Source of the DNA: Strongylocentrotus purpuratus
Lineage: Eukaryota > Echinodermata > Echinoidea > Camarodonta > Strongylocentrotidae
Direction of reading: 5' to 3'
Assembly (NCBI RefSeq): GCF_000002235.5
Contig: NW_022145615.1
Location: forward strand, 11,288,891 to 11,352,890
DNA length: 64,000 bases
Positions 49,011 to 59,009 of this stretch are shown piece by piece. The stretch's first letter is position 1; the number at the start of each line of letters is the position of its first letter. The notes below the pieces were generated by a model. It saw only the letters and a program-made list of their open reading frames with translations, had not been told where the DNA came from and did no database searches. The translations under genes and the position numbers were made by a program.

Positions 49011-50251
49011 GAGTGATTTCAAGTTGGGTGTTAGTGTTAGTGTTAGCGTTAAGAGCAGTCAAGAGCTCTTAAATCGAGCGAAAAATTTGCTGATGAAATT
49101 TTTGTTTTGTAATATTCTTTATTGTATTCACTCAATAAATAATATTAATTCATACAAATTGTAATATATAACATATTGAAACCAATTACAGAGCACAAAA
49201 TACAGTAATCTCAATTATATTGAATGAATTAATATTGTTATAACCCCCCCCCCTCTATATTTTGTTCTGTGTTACTAGTATCCCTATTACATATTATAAT
49301 TTATAACATATTGGAACAAAGTACAGACTACAATCAACTTAGTTATATCGAATGAATAAAGTTTGTTAAATCCCCTACCCCCGTTAAAAACAAAACCAAC
49401 AACAACAAACACAAAACAAAAAAACAAAAAAACAAAAAAAAGAAAAAAAACAAAAAAAACAAAAACAAAAAAAAACAAAAAACAAAAAAACAAAAAACAA
49501 AAAACGATACAAGAAGACGTGGGCAGTCTATGGCAGTCGAGACCGGTCAATCACACACAGCTGTGAACCGGGCAGGCCCCCCCTTTCCTCATCCCTTGCA
49601 TTTTCTTGCATATTATCCATGTTTACCTTGAGATGTTCCCATTTTTTATAGTGGAGCGTCAACGTATTTCGTTCAGTAGCACTCTTTCTTTCTTCCCGTT
49701 TACTTTTGAAATTAAGAGCCCGATACCGATATCAAAATCGATAGCTTAACACCAGCTGTGACGTCACCACATACTTGATTTCACGACGATGATTTAAAAA
49801 TAGTACATAAAAACTAAAGATATCATGAAAAGTACCGAATAAATATAGACCTATTTTTCTGGTCTTATAAAATAACTCATGTTACACAAAAGAATACATG
49901 AATTACCTGTTTCACATATTTTTATTTGATCGTCAGACAATAAATTGGCGTCGTTCGTGCGATGACTGTTGTGCGGTACAACACTAACACCGAAGTGGAA
50001 ATCAACATTGCTTAATCCCTAGGGGCTAGTCTTAGTGCATAGGACATTTGTACGTAAAATATTAACACCAGCCACAAAGGTCGATTCAGCAGACGACAAA
50101 TTTGCAAAATCGATAACACTAGCTACCGGAAGTTGACGATATTCAGAGGTCAAAGCCTTAACACCAGCTGATTTCCATTTCGGTGTTTAGGCTGGTGTTA
50201 GTGTTTATTAAACACTAACACCAGCCTTAAACACCCAGCCTGAAATCACTC
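49011..50251. mobile_element. 1.24-kb TIR element in the RT region, 3-bp duplication
   Basis: The ends GAGTGATTTCAAGTTGGGTG and, as reverse complement of the right end, GAGTGATTTCAGGCTGGGTG form the TIR. ATT flanks both sides (49008-49010 and 50252-50254). Removing the element and one ATT restores the LINE frame AAHNVRLTKD. The interior has an A-rich CAAAAA tract (49385-49505) and recurring AACACCAGC words near 49748, 50068, 50162 and 50218. No transposase is seen. A 3-bp duplication occurs in PIF/Harbinger and CACTA groups; the class is undecided. Confidence 0.7.
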
Positions 50252-50407
50252 ATTGTGTGCCGCTAGACGACCTTTAATATACCCGGTTTGGTTAGGGTTA
50301 ATAATATGCTTAATAACCTTTTGTAACCTACGTGATAAAACAGCTGCTATGATTTTGTAGTCACAGTTCAAAGGTGTTATAGGCCTCCAATTTTTCAGGC
50401 TTATACC

Positions 50408-51133
50408 CCATTCACAGTGGCCTCAAACACCGCGACAGCAGCGGGACTGTCCCGCTGCTGTCGCGGTGTTGTCTTCAGTGTGAAGGCTCGGACCCGTTAT
50501 AAACTATCGCGGGATAACACCGCCTAGCGATAACGCCGACACAAACTATCGCTAGGGACGCCTAGCTACAGCAGCGGGACAGTCCCGCTGCTGTCGCGGT
50601 GTTTACTCAGTGTGAAGGCTCTCCGCTATAACACCGCGACAAACACGTGTGATTTGTTTACTTACCTATCACTGACCTCTTTTCTACAGCAATGGGGAAC
50701 ATAAAGTGAAATAGAAATAAAGTAACCAGTGGATTCAAATTGATTTTATTATTATGTAGGTATTATAATTATCCAAATAAAAATATTTCACACTTCAAAA
50801 AATTAAAATATTCTGACTGGAAGCAATAAAAATGCTAGTTTTTTAAAAAGTAATATGATCGAGGATACAAAAAGCAACTTGACATGTTTACCGCGCAATT
50901 TCAAGCAAGTATTTCTGGTCATATCGGGGTCACTCGCGGGTCATGAGCCATGCATACACGTGTTTGTTACGGAGGTAATAAAAATCACCCGCTGCAGCGT
51001 GAATGGGTACATGATATTTATCCCGCTGCTGCAGCGGGATAACTTTTCTACTGTGAATGCATTTGTAGCGGTGTTATGGCGGTGTCGCCGCTCCGCTACA
51101 ACGCCGCTACAAATTTCAAAACCACTGTGAATG
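50408..51133. mobile_element. 0.73-kb TIR element with long GC-rich hairpins
   Basis: The ends CATTCACAGTGG and CCACTGTGAATG face inward and the LINE frame resumes on the far side (KKGDR then SLKNWRPIT). Inside is a perfect 45-base palindrome at 50426-50470 and a second, shorter version at about 50571-50603, both built on CAGCAGCGGGAC. The GTGTGAAGGCTC word occurs near 50480 and 50615. No coding; target-site duplication not resolved. Confidence 0.6.
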
Positions 51134-51847
51134 AAGACGATCTCCTTTCTTATACAATAGTGTAATGAGTCCTTTCCTTTGAGTATTTGACATAGCTTCG
51201 TTAACATAACACTCATTCAAGGCACCCACAAGAATGTGATTTAGGTCAACCCAAAACACCTGATAAAATTCTTCAGGGATTCCATCGGAACCGGGTGCTT
51301 TATTTTTCTGCATAGAGAAAATTGCTTGTTTACATTCTGCAATTTTTAACAGACCTTCACATGAGTTTTTATCATTACTATTAAGAAGTGGTATATTTTG
51401 TGAGTGAACATAATTTTTAATAAGATCATAATCTAAGTTCTCATTTGTATATAACGCACTATAAAATTTCACTGTTTCTTTTAAAATGTCATTTTTTTTG
51501 TTTAGTACTCTTTTCCCATTTATTGAAGATAAATGGGTTATTTCCTTTCGAGAAGCGTTCCTTTTTTCCAAGCTAAGGAAATACTTTGTACTTCTTTCTC
51601 CTTCCTCCATCCATTTCACTCTAGCCCTTACGCCTGCACCTTTACATTCAAATTTATAAATTCTTTCTAATTCTACTTTTATTGATACATAGTTCTTTTT
51701 TATTTCAGTATCATTCTTATTTACATCAATCTGTTTTTCGAGAGTCTCTAACTTTTCCTGTAATATTTCTGTTCTGTTCTTCTTCTTAACCATTTTCTTT
51801 TTACAAAATTTCTGTGTAAACTCACGTATGATTATTTTCAACAATTC

Positions 51848-52705
51848 TCACATTTCAGAGGGAGAATTGTTTTTTTCTTGAACCATATTTTCGATATTAC
51901 GCACACTATTTAAATATTTCTCATCACTCAAAATACTGGTGTTCATTTTCAAATATCCTGGACCAGTCCTATTTTCTTTTATTCTAATTCTGAGGGATAT
52001 TACATTATGATCGGCACGTATTGCCGGTCTAATATCTGCTTTAATTACCTTAACCTGAACGTTTTTGTTTACAAGCCAATAGTCTAGTCTTGATGCTAAT
52101 TTTAGAGAAGAATTTCGCCATGTAAATTGTCTACTGAGTGGGTTTGTTCTTCTCCAAATATCACACAAGGAATATCGTTTTAACAATTTACAAAGGTTTC
52201 GTGGCTTTTTATAAAATTTACTTCTCGTACCTTGAACATCATAATGCACATTTACTACACAGTTCCAATCACCACCAAATATTAGATTAGAATCAATTTC
52301 TTTTACATCGCTTGTAAGAAGAGTGTGTTGTAAGTTCTTAAAAAATCCTTCCCTAAATGTTGTATGTGTGGGTGCATACACATTGACAAGAGTATAGATC
52401 ACTGTATCAACATTGACTTTTAGAAGCAACATTCTACCATCCTTTTGCTTAACATGAACAGTATCTACATTAAATGTCTGATCAAAAAGGATGGCAACTC
52501 CCGACGAATGATTAGACCCATGAGAGAAGTAACATGATCCGCGCCTTTCATTCTTAACAGTGTTTTCTATATCTGATGTCCAATAAGTTTCTTGGATGAA
52601 AATTACATTAGCTTTTTGACATTTAAACCATTGAAATACTTGACTTCTTTTGTCTTTGTTTCTAAGCCCGCGGGCATTTAAACTAATAACGTGACAGACT
52701 GACAT
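51848..52705 (-). CDS. Tx1-like ORF2 endonuclease domain (open segment)
   Basis: 285 codons from the ORF2 start MSVCHVISLNARGLRN. The APE-type endonuclease fold is complete: SLNARGL, FIQETYW, GVAILFD, VNVYAPT, IFGGDWNCV, RLDYWLV and RADHNVISL, the last containing the catalytic Asp-His pair. It ends at an in-frame TGA. The frame continues on the other side, so the stop is a point mutation or, less likely, read-through. It lies 57 bases after the ORF1 stop. Its role is to nick chromosomal DNA to prime reverse transcription. Confidence 0.85.
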   Translation of the reverse strand: MSVCHVISLNARGLRNKDKRSQVFQWFKCQKANVIFIQETYWTSDIENTVKNERRGSCYFSHGSNHSSGVAILFDQTFNVDTVHVKQKDGRMLLLKVNVDTVIYTLVNVYAPTHTTFREGFFKNLQHTLLTSDVKEIDSNLIFGGDWNCVVNVHYDVQGTRSKFYKKPRNLCKLLKRYSLCDIWRRTNPLSRQFTWRNSSLKLASRLDYWLVNKNVQVKVIKADIRPAIRADHNVISLRIRIKENRTGPGYLKMNTSILSDEKYLNSVRNIENMVQEKNNSPSEM

Positions 52706-52761
52706 TTTATGGAATAGGGTGATAGTGGGTTACAAAACAAAAACAACTCAAGACATGACAT

Positions 52762-55167
52762 TCATTTCTTCTTAGATTTTGTTTTCGTACTTCGCTGTTT
52801 CCTTTTCTGACTGTTAGTGCTTCCTGATCTTAGACGATGCCTGACAATTTCAGGTGACTCTGCTGATATATCAGAGTACTGCAATTCATTGATGTTGCGT
52901 CGAACTCGCACCGCTGTGTCACTGTGAGAAGCTCCATGTGTGATTTCTGGTGATGGAAGCGTCTCGTTGCTAGGTTTATTGAAGGGTACTTGATGAATTG
53001 ATGAATCTTGTTGCAAAATGCGTGTAGTGGCTGCGAGTCGCTTAATCTTCGCTTGCGAATCATTGCTGCATGAAAGCCGATCTCGAGTACGAGTATGCTT
53101 CGAAGGTTCGCTCTCGTCGTCTCCGTCGTTGGTAGAATCATCGCTCGATGTATGCGAGTCGGAGAGGCCAAGGACAGCGCTTTCTGTTGCAGCTTGGCGT
53201 TGTTGCTGTAGAAATTGCGTAATCGTACTTTCAGCCTTTTCACACACAGCTAAAATTCATCGTATCTAGTGATGATTAGAATCATCGTAAAATTTTAAAC
53301 ATGTTTATAGACAAAATTTCCCAGTGTGAACATCGTTTATACGATGTTGGGATAGATACGAAGTCGCGATCCATACGCCCCTAAAAGTAGGCTGCAGATA
53401 CGAAGTTCGTATCTAGAGAGCTTGACATTTTGTGTGTGAAAAGGAAATTCTTGTTTAAACGTGTTTAAACTGGGTGGAGCGTGCGCTTTGATTGACATGA
53501 CATGACCTTCAATGCGCAATGGCACTACTGCGCATTTTACGAGCAGTAGTTAATCACGAAACAATTAACGATCGCACCGAAATTTCTGTGTGTGAAAGGC
53601 TCGTGATTAGTTTAAACACGTTCGAAACACGTTTATACTAGTCATGTTTATAGAATTTTAGCTGTGTGTGAAAAGGCTGCCTAAAAGCAGGCTGCAGATA
53701 CGAAGTTCGTATCTAGAGAGCTTGACATTTTGTGTGTGAAAGGAAATTCTTGTTTAAACGTGTTTAAACTGGATGGAGCGTGCGCTTTGATTGACATGAC
53801 ATGACCTTCAATGCGCAATGGCACTACTGCGCATTTTACGAGCAGTAGTTAATCACGAACAATTAACGATCGCACCGAAATTTCTGTGTGTGAAAGGCTC
53901 GTGATTAGTTTAAACACGTTCGAAACACGTTTATACTAGTCATGTTTATAGAATTTTAGCTGTGTGTGAAAAGGCTGCCTAAAAGCAGGCTGCAGATACG
54001 AAGTTCGTATCTAGAGAGCTTGACATTTTGTGTGTGAAAGGAAATTCTTGTTTAAACGTGTTTAAACTGGATGGAGCGTGCGCTTTGATTGACATGACAT
54101 GACCTTCAATGCGCAATGGCACTACTGCGCATTTTACGAGCAGTAGTTAATCACGAACAATTAACGATCGAACCGAAATTTCTGTGTGTGAAAGGCTCGT
54201 GATTAGTTTAAACACGTTCGAAACACGTTTATACTAGTCATGTTTATAGAATTTTAGCTGTGTGTGAAAAGGCTGTTTGTTGTGCACCAGCAGAAGACTC
54301 GCGTGGTTTGGTGGGGGTCGTTGCTACGGAGATGGCTTCTGAGATGACTTCGGCTCGATCATTGTGGCATTCGGCAGAGGCGTCGCGTGGAGGACTAGGC
54401 GTGCTGGGGTGAGAGTTGGGGTCACTCATCGTTGCCGTGTAGTCTCTCTGATAGTGCCGAGGTCTGCCGCAAGAGCGACATATCACTTCACTCTTACAGG
54501 TGGAACGATGATGCCCTTTGATTAGGCAATTGGAACATACCGTGCTCAGGTCGTTGGGCAGTTTATCGGCGTGAAACACTCTACCTTTGAATGAGCCGAA
54601 GGAGACAAACCTTGGTAGGGGTTGGGCTGGTTTTTCGATCAACAACACCCTGTCCCCTGTAAGGCACTCTGTGAGTCTACCGTCGACCCTTAGACGCTGA
54701 AGTATTATCTTTCCAGACACCTTAAGCTTCCTAGATTCAAATTCATTCAGGATGTTCACATCATGAACTGACAAGGATATGTCCTTAATCAAAACTCTGG
54801 TTAAGTTTTCATTGTTAGCTGGGAGGAATGGGTTTAAGTCAAACACATTGACGCAGGAGTTGCGAATATTGAGGCCGCTAGTAATGAGGTTTAGCCTACT
54901 TGTACGGTCTGAAATATATAGCCTACATAGGCCTCCGATTTTCTGAATACCTTGAACTTTCGTAGCGGAGATTGAATTCACTACAGCTTTATACATTTCC
55001 TGACTTGTTACAAAGTTATCTTTCGAAAGAGGTACTTCTCGATCTTTAATGAAGACAGGCTTACCTCCGGCTGCGGTGCGTTCATTAGCGTCACGGTGTT
55101 GTTCCAGCGTGCCCGATCTGGCGACGCTAGCGAATGAACATTGTGCAAGGCCCTTGCTGGTCGCCAT
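52762..55167 (-). pseudogene. Tx1-like ORF1 (gag-like nucleic-acid binding), split by an insertion
   Basis: It starts MATSKGLAQCSF (55167; an upstream ATG at 55182 is also in frame). The first part runs to 54276 and contains a perfect CCHC knuckle, CSNCLIKGHHRSTC. A second knuckle follows, CRSCGRPRHYQRDY, whose last cysteine is replaced by tyrosine. The second part (52762-53231) is Ser/Thr/Asp-rich and ends in a basic KRKQRSTKTKSKKK tail, probably binding RNA or acting as a nuclear signal. Removing the insertion plus one 3-bp repeat joins AQQ to STITQF in frame, giving about 455 codons. ORF1 proteins coat the element RNA. Apart from the insertion I see no disabling change. Confidence 0.8.
53232..54275. 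mobile_element. 1.04-kb TIR element in ORF1 with a triplicated end
   Basis: The ends CAGCCTTTTCACACACAGC and GCTGTGTGTGAAAAGGCTG are perfect inverted repeats extending to 27 bases. TTT stands on both sides, and removal restores ORF1. From about 53377 the right-hand 298 bases are present three times in tandem (repeat borders near 53675, 53973 and 54271), each copy ending with the terminal repeat itself. Each unit also has GATACGAAGTTCGTATC, a short palindrome, and GTTTAAACGTGTTTAAAC. No coding. Class uncertain; the 3-bp duplication recalls PIF/Harbinger or CACTA. Confidence 0.75.
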
Positions 55168-55182
55168 TTTGACTATCTGCAC

Positions 55183-55560
55183 TGAAGTTTAGTTAGCCAG
55201 TAATGTAGTTTAATGAGAAAATTTCCGTCACAAAATGATTCCACAGCGATCAATAGTTGTTAAAGAAGCATCTATATTCCTTTGGAGAACTGTTTATGGT
55301 CCGATTAATGAGATTTTGAGGGATATTTTTTTTCCGGTTTGAGAAGTCGTGACTATCAAATAACCGAGAAAAGGGCCCCCTCGTCTCATGAATTAATGAT
55401 TAGTCTTTCAAAAGTGATTTTAGATGTTGCATTGAACCATTTTTAGGTTTTATAGATAAACAATGACACTGAAGTCCATTATATTGTAAATTATTATGTT
55501 AATTATTCTTTTTAAGACAATTGTATTACTTAAAAATAAAAAAATGGTGTCATTAATGAA
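55183..55560. other. 5' flank or UTR of the Tx1-like LINE
   Basis: No open frame of note. The 5' end of the LINE should fall in this stretch, but the sequence gives no sharp boundary. Confidence 0.35.
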
Positions 55561-55569
55561 TTCCTTGAC

Positions 55570-55690
55570 ATAGAAAACCCTTGAAAAGTCGTATTATCCA
55601 TGTTTTCAGGCTTTCTGGATTGAGATTAGCAATATCATTACATATTGCACATATGCTAATAAGATGATTATGCTAATATGGCTATTAAAA
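55570..55690. repeat. Dispersed repeat, right flank of the Tx1-like LINE
   Basis: Same orientation as 41405-41530, with shared words GAAAAGTC, TTCAGGCTTTCTGGATT-like and ACATATTGCACATATGCTAAT. The following 55700-56160 holds only a GC-rich palindromic patch with GGCCGGCCTCA-type words, repeated near 56750-56900. Confidence 0.6.
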
Positions 55691-56180
55691 AAGTTGCCCA
55701 ATGTTGCCAAGCTGGCAACCAAGCTGAATTTACTTCAATACCCATCCAGAACACAAATCAACAAAAAACCTTGTACTTATCAACTTTTCCAGGTCATGTA
55801 CATGGTACAAAGTACCGTCTACTGGACTATCAAGAACTTCATGGACGGGCCCAGACTGGTTTGGACGGTTGGGGGGGGGGGATGTTCTAGGAACGTATTG
55901 AAACGTGACGTGATCGAACATTAATTAGCAGTATAATTGAACGGAAATGAGTAATGGCAAGAACGAGCTGGGTTTTATAGCTCTCATGCCTATACGGGGC
56001 GCATTCGAACGCATGCGTCGGGTTTTAAAGCGGGCCCCGGAGGCGGCCTCACACCTGCAATTTGAAGCCACCTCGAGATCATCAAACCCCTGTTACATGA
56101 TCTCGGGCCCGCAATTTTGCGTCTACACATAGGCCGGCCTCACGTCGCCTTTTTACGAGATGACGTTGGGGCGCACTCCA

Positions 56181-56680
56181 GAAAGACAGAAAGAGAAAGT
56201 GATAGAAGGATAAAAACAAAGAATAACATAAGGAAAGACAGAAAGAGAAAGTGATAGAAAGATAAAAACAAAGAATAAGATAAGGAAAGACAGAAAGAGA
56301 AAGTGATAGAAGGATAAAAACAAAGAATAAGATAAGGAAAGACAGAAAGAGAAAGTGATAGAATGATGAAAACAAATAAAAACATAAGAGAAGATGATAG
56401 AAGGAAGAAACAAAGAATAATATAAGGAAAGACAGAAAGAGAAAGTGATAGAACGATCAAAACAAAGAATAACATAAGAGAAGGTGATAGAAGGAAGAAA
56501 CAAAGAATAACATAAGGAAATACAGAAAAGGAAAGTAATGGAATAATAAAAACAAAGAATAAAATAAGGAAAGACGGAAAGAGAAAGTGATAGAATGATA
56601 AAAACAAAGAATAACATAAGGAAAGACAGGAAGAGAAAGTGAAAGAATGATAAAAACAAAGAATAACATAAGAGAAGGTG
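56181..56680 (+). repeat. 52-bp minisatellite, about ten units
   Basis: The unit GACAGAAAGAGAAAGTGATAG plus AAACAAAGAATAACATAAGG recurs every 52 bases, with some shortened units in the middle (56385-56510). Frames reading LSFSVFPYLILCF are artefacts. Confidence 0.9.
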
Positions 56681-56901
56681 GCAAAGCGCGCCTGATGTAT
56701 TATGTTGATATAATATGTTGACAGGTCACGTCACTTCCGCTTATAAGCCGGCCCCGAGTCCACTTTGGTGTTACACCTACTGATTGCGGGACTGAGGCCG
56801 GCCTCAAACCACATCCACCTGGCCTCAGTCCGGCTTTTCAAAAAAGTTGGTGTTACACATACGTCGAGCCGCCTCCGGGGCCGGCCTCAGTCCACTTTCA
56901 G

Positions 56902-56999
56902 ACGTAATATTTTTCACGAAGTGACAGTAGTGAAAAAAAATTGCATTCACTTTGCGTTACGATTTTCCTCACTACCGTCACTTCGTGAAAACAAGGACG
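56902..56999. mobile_element. Palindromic MITE, copy 2
   Basis: Same arms and same central ATTGCATTCACTTTGCGTTA sequence as 32158-32257, including the AAGGACG right edge. The flanking GGCCTCAGTCC-rich sequence (56740-56900) is a different repeat. Confidence 0.7.
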
Positions 57000-57988
57000 G
57001 TATATGTAACAGGGGTCTAAGAACGAGATGAAAACGAGTTGAACTGTCCCTGCACGGGATGGTCGGGTTAAAAACTAGCTAAAACAAGTTGCGAGCTAGT
57101 TAGAATGATTTGGACGTATTTGGAACGAGGTAGAACTAGTTAAACACCTGTTTGAACCGATTATGAACGGCCTTGGACCGCTTGGTAATGGCAAATTCAC
57201 CCGATCTTAACTTGATATTAACTGATTGTGGATGGGGTACAGACGAGATGGACGTATTGAGGACTGTTTATGAACGATCTAACATCGTGTTATAGACCTT
57301 ATTTACACATTCTACCCCGACCATAACCCATTTCTACGATTTTCTAGGACTGTTCCAGGACGTGTTGAGAACTAGTTTGGTATGATGGGGGCTTAGCTGC
57401 TGCTATAAGGGACCTTTAGATTTGCACGACGAGAACGTGGACTGCTACATGCGACGTCCTTTTAAGGCACTGGCGGTGCCCAGCAGTGTCTTAAAAGGAC
57501 GTCACGTTGCCTTAAAGGCACACTGTCTTACTTGTAGCTACTTGCTCTCTCTATATAGAAAAATTCCCCAATCGGTGCCTGTTGGTCCCCCATGATCCTC
57601 TTTTTCTTATGTTAAATGAGAGCTGAGTTAATGAGATAGCCACCTGTCACAGTGACCTCGCTGGCTCGCTGTGTGGTCTAATCCCTTCTGGCTGAAGTAG
57701 TAAAGCGTACCTTTAAACGGATGTCACATGTAGCAGTCTACGTTCTAGTAGTACAAATTTAAAAGTACCTAATAATGCTCGACCACAGCACTTTGTAACT
57801 AGTTCCTAGTAGGATCGAAGTACGGCAATCCGTCCGTTTGTAGTACGTCCTCCTCGTTTTAAGCACGTTGTCTTTCCGTCTAATTGCAGGACGGGGACAA
57901 TTTTGAACAGGTTCAAAGTTCTAGAGCACTCTTAGTCCGAGCCCGTCAATGGAGTTCTTAAACAGATCGTAAACGGTTTCGACTACGC
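57000..57988. repeat. Degenerate repeats and an inverted repeat
   Basis: 57000-57380 is a loose series of words like GAACGAG, GAACTAG and GGACGTA with no coding. About 57400-57470 (TTTAGATTTGCACGACGAGA, GTGGACTGCTACATG) recurs inverted at about 57700-57770, giving a foldback. TGATGGGGGCTTA occurs at both 57384 and 58061. Confidence 0.45.
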
Positions 57989-58290
57989 TCAACTCCGTTC
58001 GCACACAGTTTGAGGCCGTTTGGCAACATTTTCCAGAATGTAGTGGAAATTTGTTTGGTGTGATGGGGGCTTAAAGCGATCCCGCTTGGTACGAGGGACA
58101 CAAAGGCGATCACCAGATCTATTGAAACTAAAATGACTGAACAAAGGATGGGTTGGATCTTTCATAATTCGCATGACCTTAGCTAGTGAACCTTCACCAT
58201 ACAACATTTTTCCATGTTGGGCAGTGTGATACCAATGATTCTCTGGGTCCTTGAAAAGAACCAGTTCTTTAGGAAAGAAAAAGAGATGTT
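57989..58290 (-). pseudogene. LINE reverse transcriptase C-terminal fragment
   Basis: The minus-strand peptide SLAKVMRIMKDPTHPLFSHF, then RSGDRLCVPRTKRDRFK, matches the C-terminal tail found in many animal LINE RTs (pattern I-x-x-D-x-x-HPL ... SGRR ... P-x-x-x-x-x-R). Upstream in another frame, RTQRIIGITLPN continues the match, so a frameshift lies near 58205. The fragment is too short to assign a clade. Confidence 0.55.
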
Positions 58291-58735
58291 CAGGTAGTTC
58301 AATTAAATACTTGTCACTTCAGAAACCAATGAGAGGAAATGGAGTTCAAAGTACTCACTGAAGAAGAACTTCAATTATGTTCTGAAAAGGTTTATTATCT
58401 CCGTACCATAAAAATACCAAAAGAGAAAACAAATTTAGCCACATTTGATCACCAGTTAATTAATGGTAAACCCCATTATTCCTACTTTCTATTTTCCTTT
58501 GGTGATTTTTTTTTTGGTGGTAGTTATTTTCTGTTCTTCCATCACAATCAAATTTTATTTGCTGGTTTTTGTGGGTACACAATGATGAAAACTATCTGGT
58601 TCAAGATTCTGTTTTTAATTGACCATCTGTCAAATCCGTTTCTTCAATTTTGTCAAATTGTAATTTTATTCATAATCGTAATAAGATAAAGCTACCTATG
58701 TGTTTTTACGTTGAGGCTGTTGAGATGCCGCTGTC
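58291..58735. other. Upstream region of the phospholipase gene
   Basis: It contains a 116-codon plus-strand frame (58339-58689) rich in Phe and Ile that I do not recognise and consider doubtful. Otherwise T-rich non-coding sequence. Confidence 0.4.
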
Positions 58736-58743
58736 TATAAATA
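58736..58743 (+). promoter_or_regulatory. TATA box of the phospholipase A2 gene
   Basis: TATAAATA lies about 100 bases upstream of the signal-peptide ATG. A start site about 30 bases downstream would leave a 5' UTR of about 70 bases. A TGACGCT word follows directly. Confidence 0.55.
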
Positions 58744-58837
58744 TGACGCTACTCTGTCGCAGAAGCATCCAGTGCACCAGGACCAACAAGACGTTCGCCA
58801 AACTTCATCGGAGATTTGATTCCTGCACAGCCCCATC

Positions 58838-58886
58838 ATGTATTTCAGCATACTTGTCGTTGCGATGCTCATATCGTTTGCATCAG
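58838..58886 (+). CDS. Signal-peptide exon of a secreted phospholipase A2
   Basis: ATG at 58838 opens MYFSILVVAMLISFAS, a classic hydrophobic signal sequence. The exon ends at a consensus donor (G|GTAAGA at 58887) in phase 1. This matches the phase of the acceptor at 63220, where splicing gives a Gly codon followed by NPADKQVDEG. Pairing with the downstream exon rests on strand, phase and the usual gene structure of secreted PLA2, which starts with a short signal exon. The 4.3-kb intron is filled largely by an antisense LINE. Confidence 0.65.
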
Positions 58887-59009
58887 GTAAGAACTAACAG
58901 GAATAGAGTATAGACTAAAGATAAAAGCAGCCAAATGGAGGTTGATCGCTCGCGTGATATTTTGGGAAGAGAGATCAGCTGCCTTGTGTACCCTACAACG
59001 GTAAACATA

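Larger units (their letters stand above)
41696..52705 (-). pseudogene. Tx1-like ORF2: endonuclease plus reverse transcriptase, interrupted
   Basis: With the insertions removed the ORF is about 1,270 codons, ending LLQAL-stop. It has these parts in order: endonuclease (51848-52705), RT fingers with NKAPGSDGIPEEF (51133-51844), LKNWRPITPLNCDYKII and GYIKGRLAAHN (50255-50403), NVRLTKD (48988-49010), motif A MMVDFTKAFD (about 47880), RGIRQGCPIS (about 47720), catalytic QYADDILFF (about 47590), thumb (to 46991), and a zinc-knuckle-like tail CPKCHVIEDIVHVFIEC (46200-46260). Defects are an in-frame TGA at about 51847, an in-frame TAG at 46991, a stop and frameshift near 47770, and another frameshift near 46640. 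The enzyme copies its RNA at nicked chromosomal sites; this copy cannot make it. Confidence 0.85.
41560..55182 (-). mobile_element. Tx1-like (L1-group) LINE with five nested insertions
   Basis: One non-LTR retrotransposon runs right to left: ORF1 (from 55167), a 57-base spacer, ORF2 (from 52705), and a 3' UTR with AATAAA at about 41590. Its span is 13.6 kb, but removing the insertions at 53232-54275, 50408-51133, 49011-50251, 47951-48987 and 41704-45902 leaves about 5.4 kb, the normal size for this group. The gag-like ORF1 with a CCHC knuckle, the APE-type endonuclease and the QYADDILFF RT fit Tx1-like elements. In-frame stops and frameshifts show this copy is dead. The 3' end is approximate; I see no poly-A tail. 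Confidence 0.8.

Noticed and set aside
48372..49164. Several short plus-strand frames around 48.3-49.2 kb as host exons
   Set aside because: They lie within the foldback and TIR insertions of the LINE, repeat internally, and have no splice-site support.
53697..53714. loxP-like or recombinase site (ATACGAAGTTCGTAT)
   Set aside because: Only about ten bases resemble a loxP arm, there is no 8-base spacer with a second arm, and it is an internal palindrome of a 298-bp repeat.
56082..56684. Hydrophobic multi-pass membrane protein frames
   Set aside because: They come from the 52-bp A/G-rich minisatellite read on the minus strand, and several phases are open at once.
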